Positions 34,140-44,649 are shown, counted from the stretch's first letter. The stretch is 64,000 bases of DNA from [Phialemoniopsis] sp. UDSM-2020 (GCA_018873225.1 JAEILZ010000002.1:4216001-4280000), one strand, 5' to 3'. Translations and numbers: made by a program. The notes: generated by a model from the letters alone, not told the origin.

Positions 34140-36392
34140 TTAAGTACAAAAGCATTTTGTGACTTCCCGCCGGGCAGTGATCACTCCTTGCCAGAATCGT
34201 GCCGCCTGCACTTGATCCTGCTCGATCTCAGCCTTGCATGTTTCCAAAGCCTTTCTCTCCCTCTCCGCAACCCTCGCCAATACTTGCATGGATCGAATAC
34301 CCGCCGTATTCACGGACCTTTGCTGCCCTGAAAGTAACTCATGCAGCTCCATAAATCCCCAACTCATGCCGACGAGCACCTCCCTGTACTGTAGACACCG
34401 CATAGCCAGTTCCATCATACATCGAGCTATCTGTACCCCCTCCCGATCGCCAAGCTGCACCGCCTCTTCTAATGTTCCGGGCGTCCCCAATCCAGTAGAG
34501 GTACATATCTCTAGGCCTAATTCAACAAGGCCAGGTGCCTCGCCGTCACAGGTGCGACGCAGCTCGTCCATACCTGCCACGCCAGCACCTTCGTCGCCAA
34601 ATCCGATTTGCGCACGTAAGACACGTATAATAGCAGAACCAAACGTGTCGGCCACGCGAACCGGCACTACGGGAAATGACTCTAACAACGCAACTGAGGC
34701 GAACCAGATCGGTACTAGACGCCTGACAATGATTTTGCTGTTGGTGAGATCCAGCAGATGTAGATCGTACACCTTCTCACTAGGCTCCGCGAACATGAGC
34801 GGAAGGTTACCCGTTACTGTATAGCACGGGTAAGTCGTAAGGATGTTGCTGTCAATCCCGTTCACACTGGTGGGCTGTCGTTGTCCGATGAAATTATGAT
34901 ATGCCCCCATGTCTTCGAGACTCGCGCCCTCTTGGTGTTCCAACGAGTCAATCCATGCCTTGACCGTCTCCACCTCTGACTGCGTGAAGCTGCCAAACAT
35001 CCTTCCATTCCATGAGAGCTCCGCAACCAGTTTGCTCCTCTCACTATTGCCCTTGATAACCCATGGTCTACAGCATCCCAGAGACCGCAAGAAATCGGCG
35101 CGCCATTCATCATCCGCAAACGCGCTCGGGTCAAGCCAGTCCACCAGCCTACGACCGCCGATTCTCAGCCTGCTGTTGCAATGAAGCTTTTGTGCCGTAT
35201 GAGCCTTGTCAGCAAGAATCTTGACCAGCGCTGCTTCTTTGGTATTCCAAGATCGAGGCCGATCTGTCGTATTTTTCCTGAGCGAGGGACTCTCGGGCGT
35301 GGTTGGCAAGCCCTCGGCCAATATGTAACCGGCTTGCACCCTTTTCCAATGAGCAGCGACAGCTTCGCTACCTTCTCGTTTGCCGACAAGGTCGAGGTAA
35401 TCAACAACAGCGGCCATGGCCATGGCTGAGTGTCCCGAATCGGCGTTATCAATCGATATGTGCAAGTAGAAGTAGTAAGGATTGAGTTTCAGCTCGCCCA
35501 ATTCTTTCACTGTCTTCAAGAGGTGCAGCGGTAAGCTTTCGTACGCCATGTTGAAGCCTAAGATCTCGGGGAGGAAATCGTGCGGGAACAGCGAAATGAG
35601 CAACTGCGCCAAAGCTGCTTTCCAACAACGCGTCTCATCCAGACCGAGCTCAGAGCTGATGAAGTCGACCGAATCGGCGGGCGGAAGATCGGCGCCAATG
35701 TCGCGCAAGAGATTGCGGTAGACTTGCACATGGTTCTTGTCAAGGTCTCCATCACCGAGTTCCTCGGACATCACCTGCCAGGCGTTCTTGGTAATCCGTC
35801 GAAAACGAAATGGTGTGCTCATTTTGTTGATGTGTCCAAGCCAGGCACCATCGACAAATTTGACCGGGGCTGCTTGCTTCAGCCACCATATCGCCGCGCT
35901 CCTGTCTGGAAACATCTCGCGGGCCGATCCTGACCCTCGACGAATGATGTACTCTTCCCATTGTCTGGTAACCTCCGAGTCTTTTTCATTTAGAAATCTC
36001 TTCAGTGCAATTTCAGCGAACGACTCGATCGAGAGAATGTTTTTTTCAGGCTGTTTGAGAGCCGGCGACAATGTCTCGGAAAGCAACCGAACAAGTAGGG
36101 CTCGGCAGCTGGGCAAGATGTCTGGGTACTTCTCAATATTGTGTAGCTGATGATATAACTGCTTGAGTGACCCGAGTTCTTGCCAAGTCTCGATCCGATG
36201 AGATGCTGTTTGATTGAGTGGTGCCGTCGGGCAATCAGCGGCGATTGGGGACTTTGACACGGAGACTCGCCGCAAGCACCCACTACTTTCTGTCCCGGTG
36301 AAACTCCTGTGAAGTATGTACTGAACTCTGGTATATGCAGCGTAGCCAAGAACGACAGTCAAGATCGCGATAGTAAGCTGCAGCACGAACAT
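34140..36392 (-). CDS. Membrane-anchored haem-oxygenase-like dimetal oxidase
   Basis: Probably an iron-containing oxidase of the HDO type (PF14518-like), which uses O2 for unusual oxidations such as N-oxygenation or C-C cleavage of amino-acid-like substrates. Single exon, 750 aa, with ATG at 36392. Residues 1-20 are a hydrophobic anchor. The HDO part spans about 140-335. Likely metal ligands are E210/E211 and H221 in SEELGDGDLDKNHVQVY, E276 in FLPEILG, and H311, D315 and H321 in HISIDNADSGH; this is the expected order and spacing. Residues 340-750 form a second, unidentified helical region that may bind substrate or partner. It is divergent to a methyltransferase across 321 nt, which suggests a shared pathway. 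The reaction is unknown. Confidence 0.8.
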   Translation of the reverse strand: MFVLQLTIAILTVVLGYAAYTRVQYILHRSFTGTESSGCLRRVSVSKSPIAADCPTAPLNQTASHRIETWQELGSLKQLYHQLHNIEKYPDILPSCRALLVRLLSETLSPALKQPEKNILSIESFAEIALKRFLNEKDSEVTRQWEEYIIRRGSGSAREMFPDRSAAIWWLKQAAPVKFVDGAWLGHINKMSTPFRFRRITKNAWQVMSEELGDGDLDKNHVQVYRNLLRDIGADLPPADSVDFISSELGLDETRCWKAALAQLLISLFPHDFLPEILGFNMAYESLPLHLLKTVKELGELKLNPYYFYLHISIDNADSGHSAMAMAAVVDYLDLVGKREGSEAVAAHWKRVQAGYILAEGLPTTPESPSLRKNTTDRPRSWNTKEAALVKILADKAHTAQKLHCNSRLRIGGRRLVDWLDPSAFADDEWRADFLRSLGCCRPWVIKGNSERSKLVAELSWNGRMFGSFTQSEVETVKAWIDSLEHQEGASLEDMGAYHNFIGQRQPTSVNGIDSNILTTYPCYTVTGNLPLMFAEPSEKVYDLHLLDLTNSKIIVRRLVPIWFASVALLESFPVVPVRVADTFGSAIIRVLRAQIGFGDEGAGVAGMDELRRTCDGEAPGLVELGLEICTSTGLGTPGTLEEAVQLGDREGVQIARCMMELAMRCLQYREVLVGMSWGFMELHELLSGQQRSVNTAGIRSMQVLARVAERERKALETCKAEIEQDQVQAARFWQGVITARREVTKCFCT

Positions 36393-36713
36393 GATGACGG
36401 CTGTTTATGGCGCACTCTGTGAATAAATCACAAGATTCCACGTCGGCTACAAGGAAAGGAGGAGAGAAATTGAGACGACTCGAGTAGTTTTAATGCTACC
36501 ACGAGAACCAGGTCGTGTCGTGGTACTACACGATGGTCAACGTCACTTCCTAAGTCATGAACGCAGGATGACGAGATTCATGACGCGTGACCTCTTACCC
36601 TAATTGTACGTACCACATGGTTTCACCAACTGAATTGCATAACGCACTTGTTTACCGTTGGCACCTAATTCCATCTGCACCTTTGGTGCGTGCTCCTGTT
36701 TGTCGGACTAGAA
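36393..36713. promoter_or_regulatory. Divergent promoter of the oxidase and methyltransferase
   Basis: These 321 nt serve both starts. A short interrupted palindrome (TCGTGT to ACACGA, near 36512-36532) lies in it and could be a regulator site. This is inference from position and symmetry only. Confidence 0.4.
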
Positions 36714-37782
36714 ATGGACGACATAAATAGTATTTTCAGGGAATTGTTGGAATATTTGAGAGCGCAGGGCTACTCCTTCATTTGCCCGTCGCCAGAGACA
36801 CAGGAGAGAGTCGTGCAAAGTGGCGGGGAAGCCAAGACTTTAGAGGATGTTTTTGGGTGGAATCTTCTAGCCAACCGGCACGTTTCCATCTCTTCGTCGA
36901 CGAGTAAATATACTGACGCGTGGCTCCTGTAGTGACATTGTGGTCGCTCTCTTGAGCCTTGAGCTTGTACAAGCCCTTCAAAGCGCCTCGATACTTACGG
37001 TCAGCGGTCAGCACAAACTCCGCTCCACTATCCGCGTCTCGAGCTTCTATCTCCCAGAAGTCTCCTACATGGATGGGACTGATACCGACAAATATGTCTA
37101 CTACGTCCACACGTCGTTCCCCGTTACCGCTGGCTCCGTCTTCTTTGGCCCCGACACCTACCTGTTTCTCTCCTTCCTCAGAGCTGCTGCTCACCATATA
37201 CAAAAGGCCCCGAACCGCATGGTCGATGTCTGCTGCGGTTCAGGGGCAGGTGCCATACACATGGCACGAACCTTTCCCCATGCGCACTCGCTAGGCCTCG
37301 ATCTGAACCCCAAGGCGCTAGAATTCGGCAAGATCAACGCAGCACTGACCGACGAGAGGGTTGAGTTTCGTGTATCGGACCTCTTTGCCAACCTCCCCGA
37401 CTACTATTCGGCCCGAGGCGTGGATATCATCGTTGCCAATCCCCCATACATCGCCTCAAGCACGACCGAGTGCCCTTTGCCCACATATGCAGATGGCGGA
37501 GGGTCTCATGGGCTGGAGTTATCTATCAGAATTGTCGAGGAGGGAATCAAGTTGCTGTCAATAGACGGAGTTCTCATGATCTATACAGCAGTAGCGATCT
37601 TGAAGGCACAGCCGGCACATGACATGTGGCTCGAACAACTGAGAGGTCTCCCAGGAGCGGAGTTGGTCGAGTACAGGATTCTACATCCTGATATGTGGTC
37701 CGAGGAGATCGGGGTAGGCGCTTACAAGAATGTCGGCAGAATTCAAGCCGTGGGGGCTGTGATGAGAAAAACATGTTCATGA
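36714..37782 (+). CDS. HemK-like class I SAM-dependent methyltransferase
   Basis: Transfers a methyl group from S-adenosylmethionine. The SAM site is VDVCCGSGAGAIHMA, followed by the acidic loop LGLDLNPKALEFG, and the catalytic-type motif is NPPYIAS, as in N-methyltransferases of the HemK/PrmC type. Its layout, with a short helical N-domain, FGW motif and FFGPDTY, resembles bacterial class I methyltransferases more than fungal Mtq enzymes. Exon 1 is 36714-36903. The in-frame model uses donor 36904 (GTAAAT) and acceptor 36973, giving exon 2 as 36974-37782 and 332 aa. The better-looking acceptor at 36932 puts exon 2 out of frame, so the junction is doubtful and a frameshift cannot be excluded. 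The partner gene is the divergent oxidase. Confidence 0.75.
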
Positions 37783-38375
37783 CATCTATGGACGAATACG
37801 TCGGCTCGCAGATACAATGCTCTTTGGAGATGCTATCATTGGCAGAAGCCCCCAGCTAGACTGAAGAGAGATGAGAGGTTGTCCCTGTGATCTGACCTAC
37901 TGGTAGACCTAACGAGCATGCATAGTGGTGATACTTGGAGAAGCCTAGGAGGGCCATGCTCGTGGTTCTTCGTATAGAGCGACATCTTTGCAACCCTGGA
38001 GGAGGATCGAGCTGACAGGTGCAACAATCGAGATAACATCCATGCAGCTCAGGAGGGGAGCAAACGCTGCTATGCCCAATGCATCTGTACCCAATTGTCT
38101 CGGACTAAAAACAATGTCTTGAATAAGCTTATTCTAGCAGCCCAATGCAGTCAAGATAGCCGTGCCATGGGACGCAGTGATACATGACTGTCTTGCGCAC
38201 CCGCTCACCCCTGTCGAATCTCACACTTAGCAGTATTAAGTGTTCTGTGCTGCTGCGAGCAAAACGTATAAATATTGTTCTCAAGATCTCTCGACAACCC
38301 TACTCCAACAACTAATTTCTTCCTACACCCCCTCGTTCTACGTTGAACCAACAAGCCTAAGCATATTTCATTACA
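37783..38375. other. Intergenic region and promoter of the KP4-like gene, 593 nt
   Basis: Contains the 3' flank of the methyltransferase gene and the promoter of the KP4-like gene. Apart from the TATA box listed separately, I see no clear element. Confidence 0.5.
38267..38273 (+). promoter_or_regulatory. TATA box of the KP4-like gene
   Basis: TATAAAT 103 nt before the start codon, followed by a CT- and CA-rich stretch and a TTACA ATG context. This is a classic strong, inducible fungal promoter layout. Confidence 0.6.
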
Positions 38376-38765
38376 ATGCATACCTCACACGCTCTCATCG
38401 CTCCTCTATTTGCTGCCTCAGCCGCGGCGCTTGGTATCAACTGCAGGGGCTCATCAAACTGCGGCGGCACCCTCTGCAAGCTGACCGACCTCTTTGACAA
38501 GATGAACGGCCTGCCGCGTGGCAACATCTATCGCGAAGGCGAGCATATCGTGTGTTGCGGAGATTCGGGCCTCGCCTCAGGCCTGTGCGTCTTCACACAA
38601 AGCGTCCACGGAAGAGAGTTTACCGTGGACGAGCTGCTGCCTCACATGCAGGATCTGATCAACCACGGCTGCGCCAAGTGCGGCAGTGTTCCCCTGCAGG
38701 ACGGCAATGATGTCAGCAAGGGCCAGCTCACCATCAATTATGTCAAGGAGAAGCGTGTTGGGTGA
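38376..38765 (+). CDS. KP4 killer-toxin-like small secreted cysteine-rich protein
   Basis: Single exon, 129 aa. It has a signal peptide of about 20 residues and a mature part that starts with GINC. It matches the KP4 fold family (PF09044): an early cysteine group, IVCC, a central LCVF strand, then a late GC-KCGSVP motif and a C-terminal strand. Viral KP4 blocks calcium channels of competing fungi; cellular KP4-like proteins are thought to act as antifungal or virulence-related effectors. Eight cysteines are seen in total, against ten in the viral protein, so one disulfide is probably missing. The frame is intact and it has its own TATA box. KP4-like genes are scattered among fungi, so horizontal transfer is a known theme. 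Activity is not shown. Confidence 0.85.
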   Translation: MHTSHALIAPLFAASAAALGINCRGSSNCGGTLCKLTDLFDKMNGLPRGNIYREGEHIVCCGDSGLASGLCVFTQSVHGREFTVDELLPHMQDLINHGCAKCGSVPLQDGNDVSKGQLTINYVKEKRVG

Positions 38766-39272
38766 TTGCCGGCTACAGGAGGAGAATCTCTAGGGGTTGT
38801 CTTTTGTCTCGTTCATTGCTTGCATTAGACGGAAAATCTTGTTAGAACACACTCACTGTCATAGCTCAACAGAGTAGCATCATATGAGCAAGGAAATCAA
38901 TACATACTGTTGCTCTGCAAAGCGTTCGACCAACCCCAATTTGCCGTGATGTGAGCTTAAATTTCCAGAAGCGTTTCTCCGGAAAGTTCTCAACACTCTA
39001 TCCTGTCCTCAGCCGATACCGCTCGATGACGGTTTCACCACATAGTTCTCAGAGACAGTGTTCCAAACGTAATGAAAGCAAGCGTGGTAGCGCAACGAAG
39101 CCATGGCGCGGAATTTGTGTTTTTGATTAGTGACGCCTTTCGTCCACCATCCTATATACCTCAATGCGGACACTTCTGGATGTGGGCAGACGTGCGTAGA
39201 CAACACTACTTGCTGGACGGCATTGCGTAGCCTAGACATGACACGCTGGCATTCAAAGAGATGGAGCTTCTA
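38766..39272. other. Intergenic region between convergent genes, 507 nt
   Basis: 3' flanks of the KP4-like gene (+) and the bZIP gene (-). No feature is recognised. Confidence 0.5.
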
Positions 39273-40236
39273 TCAAACCTCTACAACCAATCTCTCCTCT
39301 CCCCGTACCCCTCTCCAGTGATTCGTTGAGTTGACTATATCTATACACCCCGCGAGCAAGAACCCCCATTTCCTCGCAAAACCCTCGCTGACTTCCCAGC
39401 CACGTGCATCCCATGGTTGTCCCCACACTAGAAAGCCCCGTCTCTCCGCATCATCGAACCCCTCGTAGAGACCTTGACCAAGATCGTAGAACAGATCATC
39501 GCAGACGTACTGTCCGGCGAGCGTGATCAAGTTGTTTCGAAGTTCGGGGAAGGGAATCGCGTTAATCCAGAATGGGTGGGATGTGGAGGTTTGTAGTGTG
39601 GTAGGTTGCAGATCTGATGGAACCTTTTCAGATGCAACGTGACCAAAGCTGGGTATCTGAAGAGAGCGCCCACATCCCAGAGGGAGGTGGTCCATTAGGG
39701 ATAGTATGGAAAGGTTGAATAGCATGGCTCGAACGACGTTGTACTGGACAAGGGTTATGAGGCGATGGTCCGCAGATAAAGGGAAGTCCATTGAAGGAGA
39801 TGGCTGGTCGGCCTTAGTATGACACGCATAAGCCAGGAGTGGTGGTATGGCTCTCGTTGTTTTCAGACGTTTGCTGTGTTGTCTCTCAGGTTCTGTACTT
39901 TGGAGGCTGGCACAGCTCTCATTGTGTCCCTTGTTGATGGAAGTGGTGCTAACAGGCGAGGATGCATCTATCGGGGACCCATGCTGATCACTGACCATCA
40001 GCATGCCATAGCCCTGCCAACGCTCGTCAACGGTGTAAGTAGCCCGGGAATTGATGGCAGCGCTTTGTCTCTGGCCTGGTCCCGGTTAATATTGACTTAT
40101 CAAACAAGTTGGCTTTGCCCAGCTAGGAGCCACCAGCATGGCATTCCGCGGGATGGTACTTACGCCAGGCACGTTGGCGGAGCCGGTTTTGTCGCCTCTT
40201 TCTTTCAATCGGATCGCTCACTTCTGTCCGGATCAT
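39273..40236 (-). CDS. bZIP-type regulator with DUF3425 domain
   Basis: Likely a nuclear transcription factor, 291 aa. Exons in coding order: 40236-40164 and 40075-39273, with an 88-nt intron (GTAAGT to CCAG) and a 1+2 codon split. The basic region lies in exon 1: SDPIERKRRQNRLRQRAW, a good fit to the NxxxxRxR core of fungal bZIP proteins. A clear leucine zipper is not visible after it, as is common in this group. The DUF3425 domain covers about residues 125-280 (PLSADHRLITLVQYNVVRAM, then WDARGWEVSEGFARKWGFLL). The protein is shorter than many relatives but has both conserved parts. It is divergent to an NmrA-like gene and convergent with the KP4-like gene. Targets are unknown. Confidence 0.82.
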
Positions 40237-40817
40237 CAAGGGCTGCTTGTAACTTCGGTGTAAGCATTTGTAAAGCAAGGGTACATGCTCAAGGTCTGCT
40301 TACGGTACTGGGAAGACCTGACCCGCAGGCACGCTCCTCTTCTCCTTGACCGAAGTCTGCTTTAGTGGTCGATTTCATAATCATGATTCCTGGTAGTCCA
40401 GACGGACTACCTCAGCAAAGATTGTGACAGAAGCTGAACTGCGCGGCGTTCCCGTCAAGTGTGAAGAGATGTGCGTATGATGGACAATGCACGTACGCAA
40501 CTGCGTTACGGGCTAAGACGAAAAGGTCGTGACAGGATCCGCCCGAAATTTGTAATGAGAACCCACCACTGGTGGCATTTGTCATCCGCAAACATAGTGA
40601 CATGACTTGTCTCAACTCCTGCAAAACATTAGTTAGTTAGTGCGTTACGCGCTAATGCCCAATCCGGCAGGGCAGGAGATCTCACCTGTTCGATGCCTCG
40701 TTGAACAGCGTCATAATAAGAGTGCGCTCTGGGCCAATGCCCTTCGAATAAAAGGCGCCGAGCCCCGTGGTGCCTATAAGCCAGAAGCGCAATGTGGTGG
40801 AATAGACAAAACACGAA
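40237..40817. other. Divergent promoter region of bZIP and NmrA-like genes, 581 nt
   Basis: Minus-strand open frames here and over the NmrA first exon are antisense shadows. A palindromic TTAGTTAGTTAGTGCG sequence lies near 40629. No other element is clear. Confidence 0.45.
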
Positions 40818-41699
40818 ATGGCCACCGGAAAGAAGACGATTGCTTGCTTTGGCGCTACGGGGGGATGCGTAGCTGCAGCGCTGGCATGTGCTCTAAGAGA
40901 AGGCCACCACTGCACTGCCCGTAGGTCTCCATGCCTTCCAACCCATTGTCCCTAATAAACTTATCTTCTAACATGGCGTACATCAGTCGCGCGAACCCCC
41001 GAGAAGTTACGTGGTATCCTGACTGACGAGCAAAACATCGCCCCGAGTACCATCGACCAGTACCTCACGATCCATAAAGGCGACGTCAAAGATGCAGATG
41101 CGGTGTCAAAAGCCCTCGTCAATCCAACCAACCCAGACCTTGTGGTTGATGTCATCCTCAGCGGCGTCGGCGCGTACCCAACCTTTCAATGGAGCCTCAG
41201 ACGACCCTTTCCCCTGACCGATCCTACCATATGTGAAGACGCCATTGGAACTTTCTACGCGGCCCTCCAAAGCCACTACGACAAGGCAAAATCCGCCGGC
41301 AAGCCCGCTCCAGCGAAGCCGCTTCTCGTCGTGATCAGCACGGCAGGATCCTCGAGAAATCGCGCTATCCCATTGTCCATCTACCTGCCTTATCACTACT
41401 TCCTCGGAGGTCCCCTGGCAGACAAGAAACATATGGAAAAGAAGATATTGGAGGATAGAGGAGCTCACATACGGGACTATGTCCTAGTGCGGCCACCGTT
41501 CTTAACGGGTGAAGCAAGAGGTATCGATGCTCTCCGGGTGGGATGGGAGTGGGGAGTTGAGAGAGGCGCCGAGGCGGTCAGAGAACCTGGTCCCGAGATC
41601 GGATGGTCTGTTAGCAAGCAGGATGTAGGAACCTGGACTTTCGAGAAGGCTATTGTGGAGGGCGGATGGGAAGGTAAGGGGGTATATTTGGTTTATTGA
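40818..41699 (+). CDS. NmrA-like / atypical SDR NAD(P)-binding protein
   Basis: An atypical short-chain dehydrogenase of the NmrA/HSCARG or NAD(P)-binding-10 type, which senses NAD(P) or reduces a small substrate in the cytosol. Exon 1 (40818-40920) carries the dinucleotide motif ACFGATGGCVAAALACAL. A 66-nt intron (GTAGGT to CATCAG) leads to exon 2 (40987-41699), which starts LVARTPEKLRG, the normal continuation. The product has 271 aa, typical for the group. No YxxxK active site is in the usual place, so a regulatory or redox-sensing role is as likely as catalysis. The first exon is easily missed because its frame is short. The gene is divergent to the bZIP regulator, which may control it. 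Confidence 0.82.
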
Positions 41700-41873
41700 C
41701 ACGCTGTATGTTGTCATCTAGACACCTAATCAGGGGATGATGCGTTTCTAGGCGGGTGGAAATTTGTAAATACATGTAATTGTGTCACATCCTATTGCGC
41801 ACTAGAACAGCTAAATAAGGAAAGAATCATGACACTCATTACAACATGCTGACCGAGTCAGGCCGGGTCCCCC

Positions 41874-43553
41874 TCACTTGATCTGAAGAGCCTCCTGCAT
41901 TAGATGCAGGGCAGAGAACAAGCTCACATCATGGTATCTCCGCCCAACAACCTGGATGTTGATAGGAGCACCTTCGAAATCGCCCTCCTCCCAGAACTGC
42001 CTTACGTGCTTACACTGGTCGCTCAGCGGCGTTTGCACCGCGTAGCTCTCTTGACCCTTTGCACCTGCTTTCACCGGAGTCGGAATGACAGCTCCTGGGT
42101 AGTCCACATAATTCCAAAGCGCAGTATAGTTCCAGTACAACGCAGTCTCGTGCACGCAAGCTGGGCCTACAAACGCCGGGCAGATGACCAAGTCGACATC
42201 CTGCGCCTCCCAGTGCTTGGAGAAGTCACAGCGGAACTGGTCGCGCCGCAGGCGCTGATCCAGGATGCCAGCAGTGTCTAGCTCGGGGCCCTCGGCGTCC
42301 TTGATGATCCACTGCGTCAGGGGGAACATCGGCTCTCCCGTCTTCGCTAGCTTGGACTTGAGCAGTTTACCCCCGTCTGGCCAGTAGGCCAGTCTGATGT
42401 TCTTCATTGCTTCTGCCGTCTCGTAGGGCTTGTACTCCTTGATTTGGAAGGCGGGCGACTTTTCCAGCTGCTCGCGGGCCCACTTGAGAGCTCGGAGAAC
42501 AGGAGGCTGGGGTTCGATGACCCCGTCGTTCATCATGAAGCCGATCTTCAGCGGAGGTGCACCAGCTTCGGTTTGCGTCGAGGTCGATACATTCCAGGGA
42601 ATAGGAATCACACGAGGGTCGTCGATGTAGGGCCTCGCAGCGGCGATCACGGACATGAAGAGATTCATGTCGCGCAACGACGTGCACATGGGTCCAGTCG
42701 AGCACAGGACATTGAGTTCTGCGGAAAAGCCGCCGTTCAAGAAATCTGTCATCGGAAGCACATATGATGTGGGCTTAAAGCCAAAGATACCGCAGAAAGC
42801 AGACGGGCCGCGGACGCTGCCACCAATATCGGTTCCGATGCCGAGCACAGAACCGCGAAGAGCAACTAGAGCGGCTTCGCCGCCCGTCGAACCACCGGCG
42901 GAAAGGCCGATATTGTGCGGGTTGAGCACGCGCCCGAGCGGCGAGGTGCTCTCGAGATGCATGATGGCCTGGGGTTGAGCTGTCTTGCAGTAGAAGACGG
43001 CCCCGGCCTTGCGTAGGATTGCGATCATCAAGCTGTCCTTGTCGTCTGCCGTTCTCGTGCTCAGAGCACCGACATCGTTCCAGTGGCCGGCGACGGGGAT
43101 GTGTTGCTTGATACTGATGGGAACGCCATGTAGCGGGCCGACCGTCTTTCCCGTCTTCTCGAGGTGATCATCGAGCTGTTTCGCCCTCGCGATCGCCTCG
43201 TCCATGAACCATTCCGTCAGGCAGGACGTAAGCTGGTGCGCGATGATGGCCCTCTTCGCGAAAGCAGTGGCGACCGCGACAGCCGTGAGCTTCTTGAAAG
43301 CGATAGCGGCGGCAAGGCTAACGGCGTCATACTGATCGGTGATGTCAATCTCCTCGGGAGATAGAATACCGCATTCTCGAGGGATGTTTGTGACGTCCTT
43401 GGGGGGATTCTCGGTGATATGCCGGGGCAAAATCAGTTCCGCCGGTACTGAAGCTGCGAACTTGTCTAGGATCGAGGTGCGTAGGGCTTCATACTCGGGG
43501 GTGCCCGAGGGAAGCGGAGGTCCTTGTTGGACGACTACGAGGGAGGGAGCCAT
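41874..43553 (-). CDS. Acetamidase-type amidase (amidase signature family)
   Basis: Hydrolyses small amides to acid and ammonia. Single exon, 559 aa, the usual length of fungal AmdS-like enzymes. The full triad is present with the spacing of the family: K149 in GVPISIKQ, cis-Ser S222 in SAGGSTGGE and nucleophile S246 in GTDIGGSVRGP. The C-terminal INIQVVGRRYHD motif is also typical. No signal peptide is seen; it is cytosolic. Three HGATAR motifs (minus strand) lie 156-258 nt upstream, as expected for AreA-controlled nitrogen genes. It is divergent to a DHA1 MFS transporter over 1.1 kb and is a different subfamily from the amidase at 8.6-10.7 kb. Substrate range is unknown; acetamide is only one candidate. 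Confidence 0.9.
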   Translation of the reverse strand: MAPSLVVVQQGPPLPSGTPEYEALRTSILDKFAASVPAELILPRHITENPPKDVTNIPRECGILSPEEIDITDQYDAVSLAAAIAFKKLTAVAVATAFAKRAIIAHQLTSCLTEWFMDEAIARAKQLDDHLEKTGKTVGPLHGVPISIKQHIPVAGHWNDVGALSTRTADDKDSLMIAILRKAGAVFYCKTAQPQAIMHLESTSPLGRVLNPHNIGLSAGGSTGGEAALVALRGSVLGIGTDIGGSVRGPSAFCGIFGFKPTSYVLPMTDFLNGGFSAELNVLCSTGPMCTSLRDMNLFMSVIAAARPYIDDPRVIPIPWNVSTSTQTEAGAPPLKIGFMMNDGVIEPQPPVLRALKWAREQLEKSPAFQIKEYKPYETAEAMKNIRLAYWPDGGKLLKSKLAKTGEPMFPLTQWIIKDAEGPELDTAGILDQRLRRDQFRCDFSKHWEAQDVDLVICPAFVGPACVHETALYWNYTALWNYVDYPGAVIPTPVKAGAKGQESYAVQTPLSDQCKHVRQFWEEGDFEGAPINIQVVGRRYHDVSLFSALHLMQEALQIK

Positions 43554-44649
43554 GGTGACGGTTGGGTTGAGATATGTCTAACCAAGAAAGCAAGGCAACA
43601 GTGACGACAGACCTCCAGATAGCCCATAAAGTAGAAGGCAGTTGCTCTTTGTCACACAGCAAAAGTCGCACAAGGAGAGGGGGTGAGGAGTGCGATGTGG
43701 ATACGCCGCTATCAGTTGCTGGTCATCCGGACCCGGTTGGTCGCCTTCTATCTACATCATTTCTCCTCGGAGGGTGGGGGCTTCTCCTCCTCCGCACCAA
43801 GACCCTTATCATGCAGCACGTCTGTCACCTGGATCATCAACGCCACCAATTTCCTCCCCTCATTGATATCGAGCAGTCAGAGCTCGAGCCGCGCATATCT
43901 CCAAAACCGGTGCCTGAAGTCGGCGACCCCGCAGTCTTGGCTCCGGCCGGGGTTTCTCAGCTTCTCTCGGTCGACGGGGAGGGAGCTCTAGTGCAGAAGT
44001 GCCGTCTGGGGCATGGGCCCGTCGACCGTTGCCGCCGACCTCCCATTACTTACAAAAATGGGTACAAGGACTGCCTCTGCAGGATGTGCAGCGTTCGGGG
44101 AAAAGAAAACGCACAAACAGACTTGATATTGCGAGCTGAAAGGGATCGCCGGACTCATTGCCGAGGAAGCTACCAAGCCAAGGACAGCTCTCCAGAAACC
44201 AAGGAATCGCTCCCACAATTTCCCCGCCTCTTGTCTTCACAACAAGACGCTAGATCCATAACACTAAACCCGAGTCTGCAATAAATTGATAACGGGCGAT
44301 GACGGGCGATCGCAAGAACACAGCCAATGTCAAGCGTTGCCGCGCTGAGCTACAGAACCTGAATGGGCAATGATTGTCTCAGCTCGAGCACCGCGGCATT
44401 CTGTGCAATCATTTCCCTCTCTTTCTCCAACCTATTACTCTCCTCAAATTGGCCGACTGACGAGAACACACGCGCCTTCACCTCCTTGTTCCTTCTGTCC
44501 GACACCGAGCAACCTGGGAGTTGTTCTTAAACCCACTTCTAACTCACAACTCGAAACCCAAGAATTGCGAACCCGAAGAAGCCAATCAGCGCTTTTGTTA
44601 TTATGCTGCATTGAGTCAGCTCAACCATATTTTTTTTACCCCCATCATC
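43554..44649. other. Divergent promoter region of amidase and MFS gene, 1.1 kb
   Basis: Holds the GATA motif group near the amidase. The longer plus-strand frame at 43574-44284 has no family-like sequence and is treated as noise. CT-rich tracts lie close to the MFS start. Confidence 0.5.
43709..43811 (-). promoter_or_regulatory. Cluster of three HGATAR motifs before the amidase
   Basis: Minus-strand TGATAG (43709-43714), AGATAG (43748-43753) and TGATAAG (43805-43811) lie 156-258 nt before the ATG. Two or more such sites within about 100 nt are typical of AreA/NIT2-responsive promoters. Binding is inferred. Confidence 0.45.

Noticed and set aside
40412..40915. Minus-strand chain of short frames that can be spliced into a small protein
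   Set aside because: The opposite strand holds the NmrA first exon with its GATGG motif, so these frames are antisense shadows and promoter sequence.
43574..44284. 236-codon plus-strand frame before the MFS gene
   Set aside because: It overlaps the promoter region, shows no domain and has no support from codon pattern.
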